Of a stretch of DNA of 64,000 bases, positions 63,049-64,000 are shown piece after piece. This DNA is from Streptomyces malachitofuscus. GTDB lineage: Bacteria > Actinomycetota > Actinomycetes > Streptomycetales > Streptomycetaceae. Below the pieces are notes generated by a model, which worked only from the letters and a program-made list of their open reading frames with translations, did no database searches and was not told the origin of the DNA. The position numbers and the translations under genes are program-made. The stretch covers positions 496,001 through 560,000 of the forward strand of contig NZ_BMUF01000001.1 of assembly GCF_014650055.1 (NCBI RefSeq), written 5' to 3'. The first letter of the stretch is position 1; each line of letters opens with the position of its first letter.

Positions 63049-63974
63049 CGGGTCACCTCCGGGCGGCCGAAGGAGTTGAACAGGCGGAGGTTCTTCTTCA
63101 GGCGCTGCAGCGGCGTCGGCGGCAGACTACGCGTCGAACCGCGGGCGTAGCGGCGCTCCAGGTAGTACTGGCCGACGCTGAAGACGCTGGTGAGGGCCAG
63201 GTACCAGATGGACGCCACGAAGTACATCTCGACCACCGCCAGCGAGGTGCTGGAGACGTCGGTGGACCGCTTGATGAGCTCGTTGAACTGCACCGCGTAG
63301 GCGAGCGACGAGGTCTTGAGCATGTTGATGAACTCGTTGCCCGTCGGCGGCACGATCACCCGCATCGCCTGCGGGAGCACCACCCGGCGCAGCGTCTTGG
63401 ACTGGGTCATGCCCAGCGCGTGGGACGCCTCCGTCTGTCCCTCGTCGACGGACTGGATGCCCGCGCGGACGATCTCGGACATGTACGCGGCCTCGTTGAG
63501 GCCCAGGCCCAGCAGTGCCGCCAGGAACGGCGTCATCACCTGGTTCATCTCGTCCTTGTAGAACCCCAGGTTGAGAACGGGGAACACCAGCGCGATGTTG
63601 TACCAGATGAGCAGCTGGACCAGGACCGGCGTGCCGCGGAAGAACCAGACGTAGAAGTAGGCCACCGTGCTGGTGACCGGGTTGGACGACATCCGCATGA
63701 CCGCGAGGATCACGCCCAGGACCAGGCCGAGCACCATGGCGAGCACGGAGATGTACAGCGTGTGCCAGGCGCCGGACAGGATCGTCCCGTCCGTGAGGTA
63801 GTCGGGGATGATGCCGTAGTTGATGTTGGCGTTGGAGAAGGCGATCCCGATCAACACCAGGATGGCGATGACCACCGCGGCGGCCACCCAGCGGCCGTAA
63901 TGGCGCACCGGGATCGCTTTGATCTGCTCCGGCGGCACCGATGGCGCCGGAGTCTTGTCCACCGTGTCTGTCAC
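63045..63974 (-). CDS. Polar amino-acid ABC transporter permease
   Basis: A 309-residue permease with a ~25-residue cytoplasmic head and about five to six helices. The EAA loop is [25 protein letters not shown] (~181-205), matching HisM/GlnP family permeases (with one transporter gene the same protein acts as a homodimer). GTG 63974 follows GAAGGG. The remaining 26 bases at the right edge include a possible TGA (63987-63989) of an upstream gene, probably the solute-binding protein. Confidence 0.92.
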   Translation of the reverse strand: MTDTVDKTPAPSVPPEQIKAIPVRHYGRWVAAAVVIAILVLIGIAFSNANINYGIIPDYLTDGTILSGAWHTLYISVLAMVLGLVLGVILAVMRMSSNPVTSTVAYFYVWFFRGTPVLVQLLIWYNIALVFPVLNLGFYKDEMNQVMTPFLAALLGLGLNEAAYMSEIVRAGIQSVDEGQTEASHALGMTQSKTLRRVVLPQAMRVIVPPTGNEFINMLKTSSLAYAVQFNELIKRSTDVSSTSLAVVEMYFVASIWYLALTSVFSVGQYYLERRYARGSTRSLPPTPLQRLKKNLRLFNSFGRPEVTR

Positions 63975-64000
63975 AGCGACTGCCCTTCAGTGTTGCCGAG

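Noticed and set aside
63987..64000. Possible end of an upstream solute-binding-protein gene at the right edge
   Set aside because: Only four codons are visible; the TGA could be chance, so it is only mentioned with the permease.

Overview
The window is chromosomal DNA of a high-GC actinomycete, almost certainly a Streptomyces close to S. coelicolor. Support for this is the strong G/C third-position bias, GTG/TTG starts, and diagnostic genes: sigR-rsrA, epi-isozizaene synthase plus CYP170A1, dasR, a WhiB-like wblE, sigH with its anti-sigma gene, a family 2B encapsulin and sodN-sodX. The order matches what I recall of S. coelicolor around SCO5203-SCO5259; SCO numbers are from memory and were not looked up.

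Layout. 1-9.7 kb: the end of a PDZ/Lon-type protease, a PPA1309-family protein, a UPF0182 membrane protein, two identical initiator tRNA genes flanking a Sel1-repeat protein, then a divergent Fur-type repressor/catalase pair with a palindromic operator inside the promoter, and a CBS-domain protein. 9.8-15 kb: hisN, a TetR regulator, an SMR exporter, rsgA, aroA and an M50 peptidase. 15.2-24.1 kb: an accessory signalling island. Six same-strand genes, with stop/start overlaps at three of their five junctions, encode a possible SPFH-like protein, a PP2C phosphatase, a Ser/Thr kinase, a vWA protein, a small unknown and a membrane protein with a RanBP2-like zinc finger and a histone-H1-like lysine tail. 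Beside them lie an alginate lyase, a receptor Ser/Thr kinase and an FHA/winged-helix protein. The phosphatase/kinase/vWA trio is the composition of TerY-P phosphorylation triads; I consider this the most interesting part of the window.

24-31.7 kb: an SRAP (YedK) DNA-protein crosslink protein, a hydrolase, the thiol-oxidative-stress sigma factor SigR with its zinc anti-sigma RsrA (including a self-activated promoter and a start for a 55-residue-longer isoform), two membrane HD-domain proteins, a TPR protein and a peptide deformylase. 31.7-39.3 kb: the albaflavenone operon, a GlxA/AraC regulator, a small membrane protein, and class Ia ribonucleotide reductase nrdAB behind two NrdR-box-like sites and a cobalamin riboswitch. 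39.3-46.2 kb: a GNAT enzyme, an MctP-type carboxylate symporter with its DUF3311 partner, dasR and nagB with three DasR-type sites (the dasABC transporter genes and dasD are not between them), a PdtaS-type histidine kinase and wblE.

46.4-57 kb: a diacylglycerol-kinase-like enzyme, a membrane protein, sigH and its anti-sigma factor, a UBP-type zinc finger, a CPA1 antiporter, a PLP enzyme, an amidase, and a family 2B encapsulin (EshB-like) next to a polyprenyl synthase with a disordered N-terminus that is a likely cargo signal. 57-64 kb: a RibD/DHFR-like protein under a palindrome, an AraC-VOC-VOC operon, nickel superoxide dismutase sodN divergent from its maturation protease sodX, a CGNR regulator, a methyltransferase, and the ATPase and permease of a polar amino-acid ABC transporter.

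Themes: redox stress (catalase, SigR/RsrA, SodN, WblE), phosphorylation signalling (two kinases, a phosphatase, an FHA reader, PdtaS, an anti-sigma kinase), amino-sugar sensing (DasR/NagB) and terpenoid chemistry (isozizaene synthase/P450, encapsulated prenyl synthase). I saw no insertion sequence, integrase, CRISPR array or rRNA gene.
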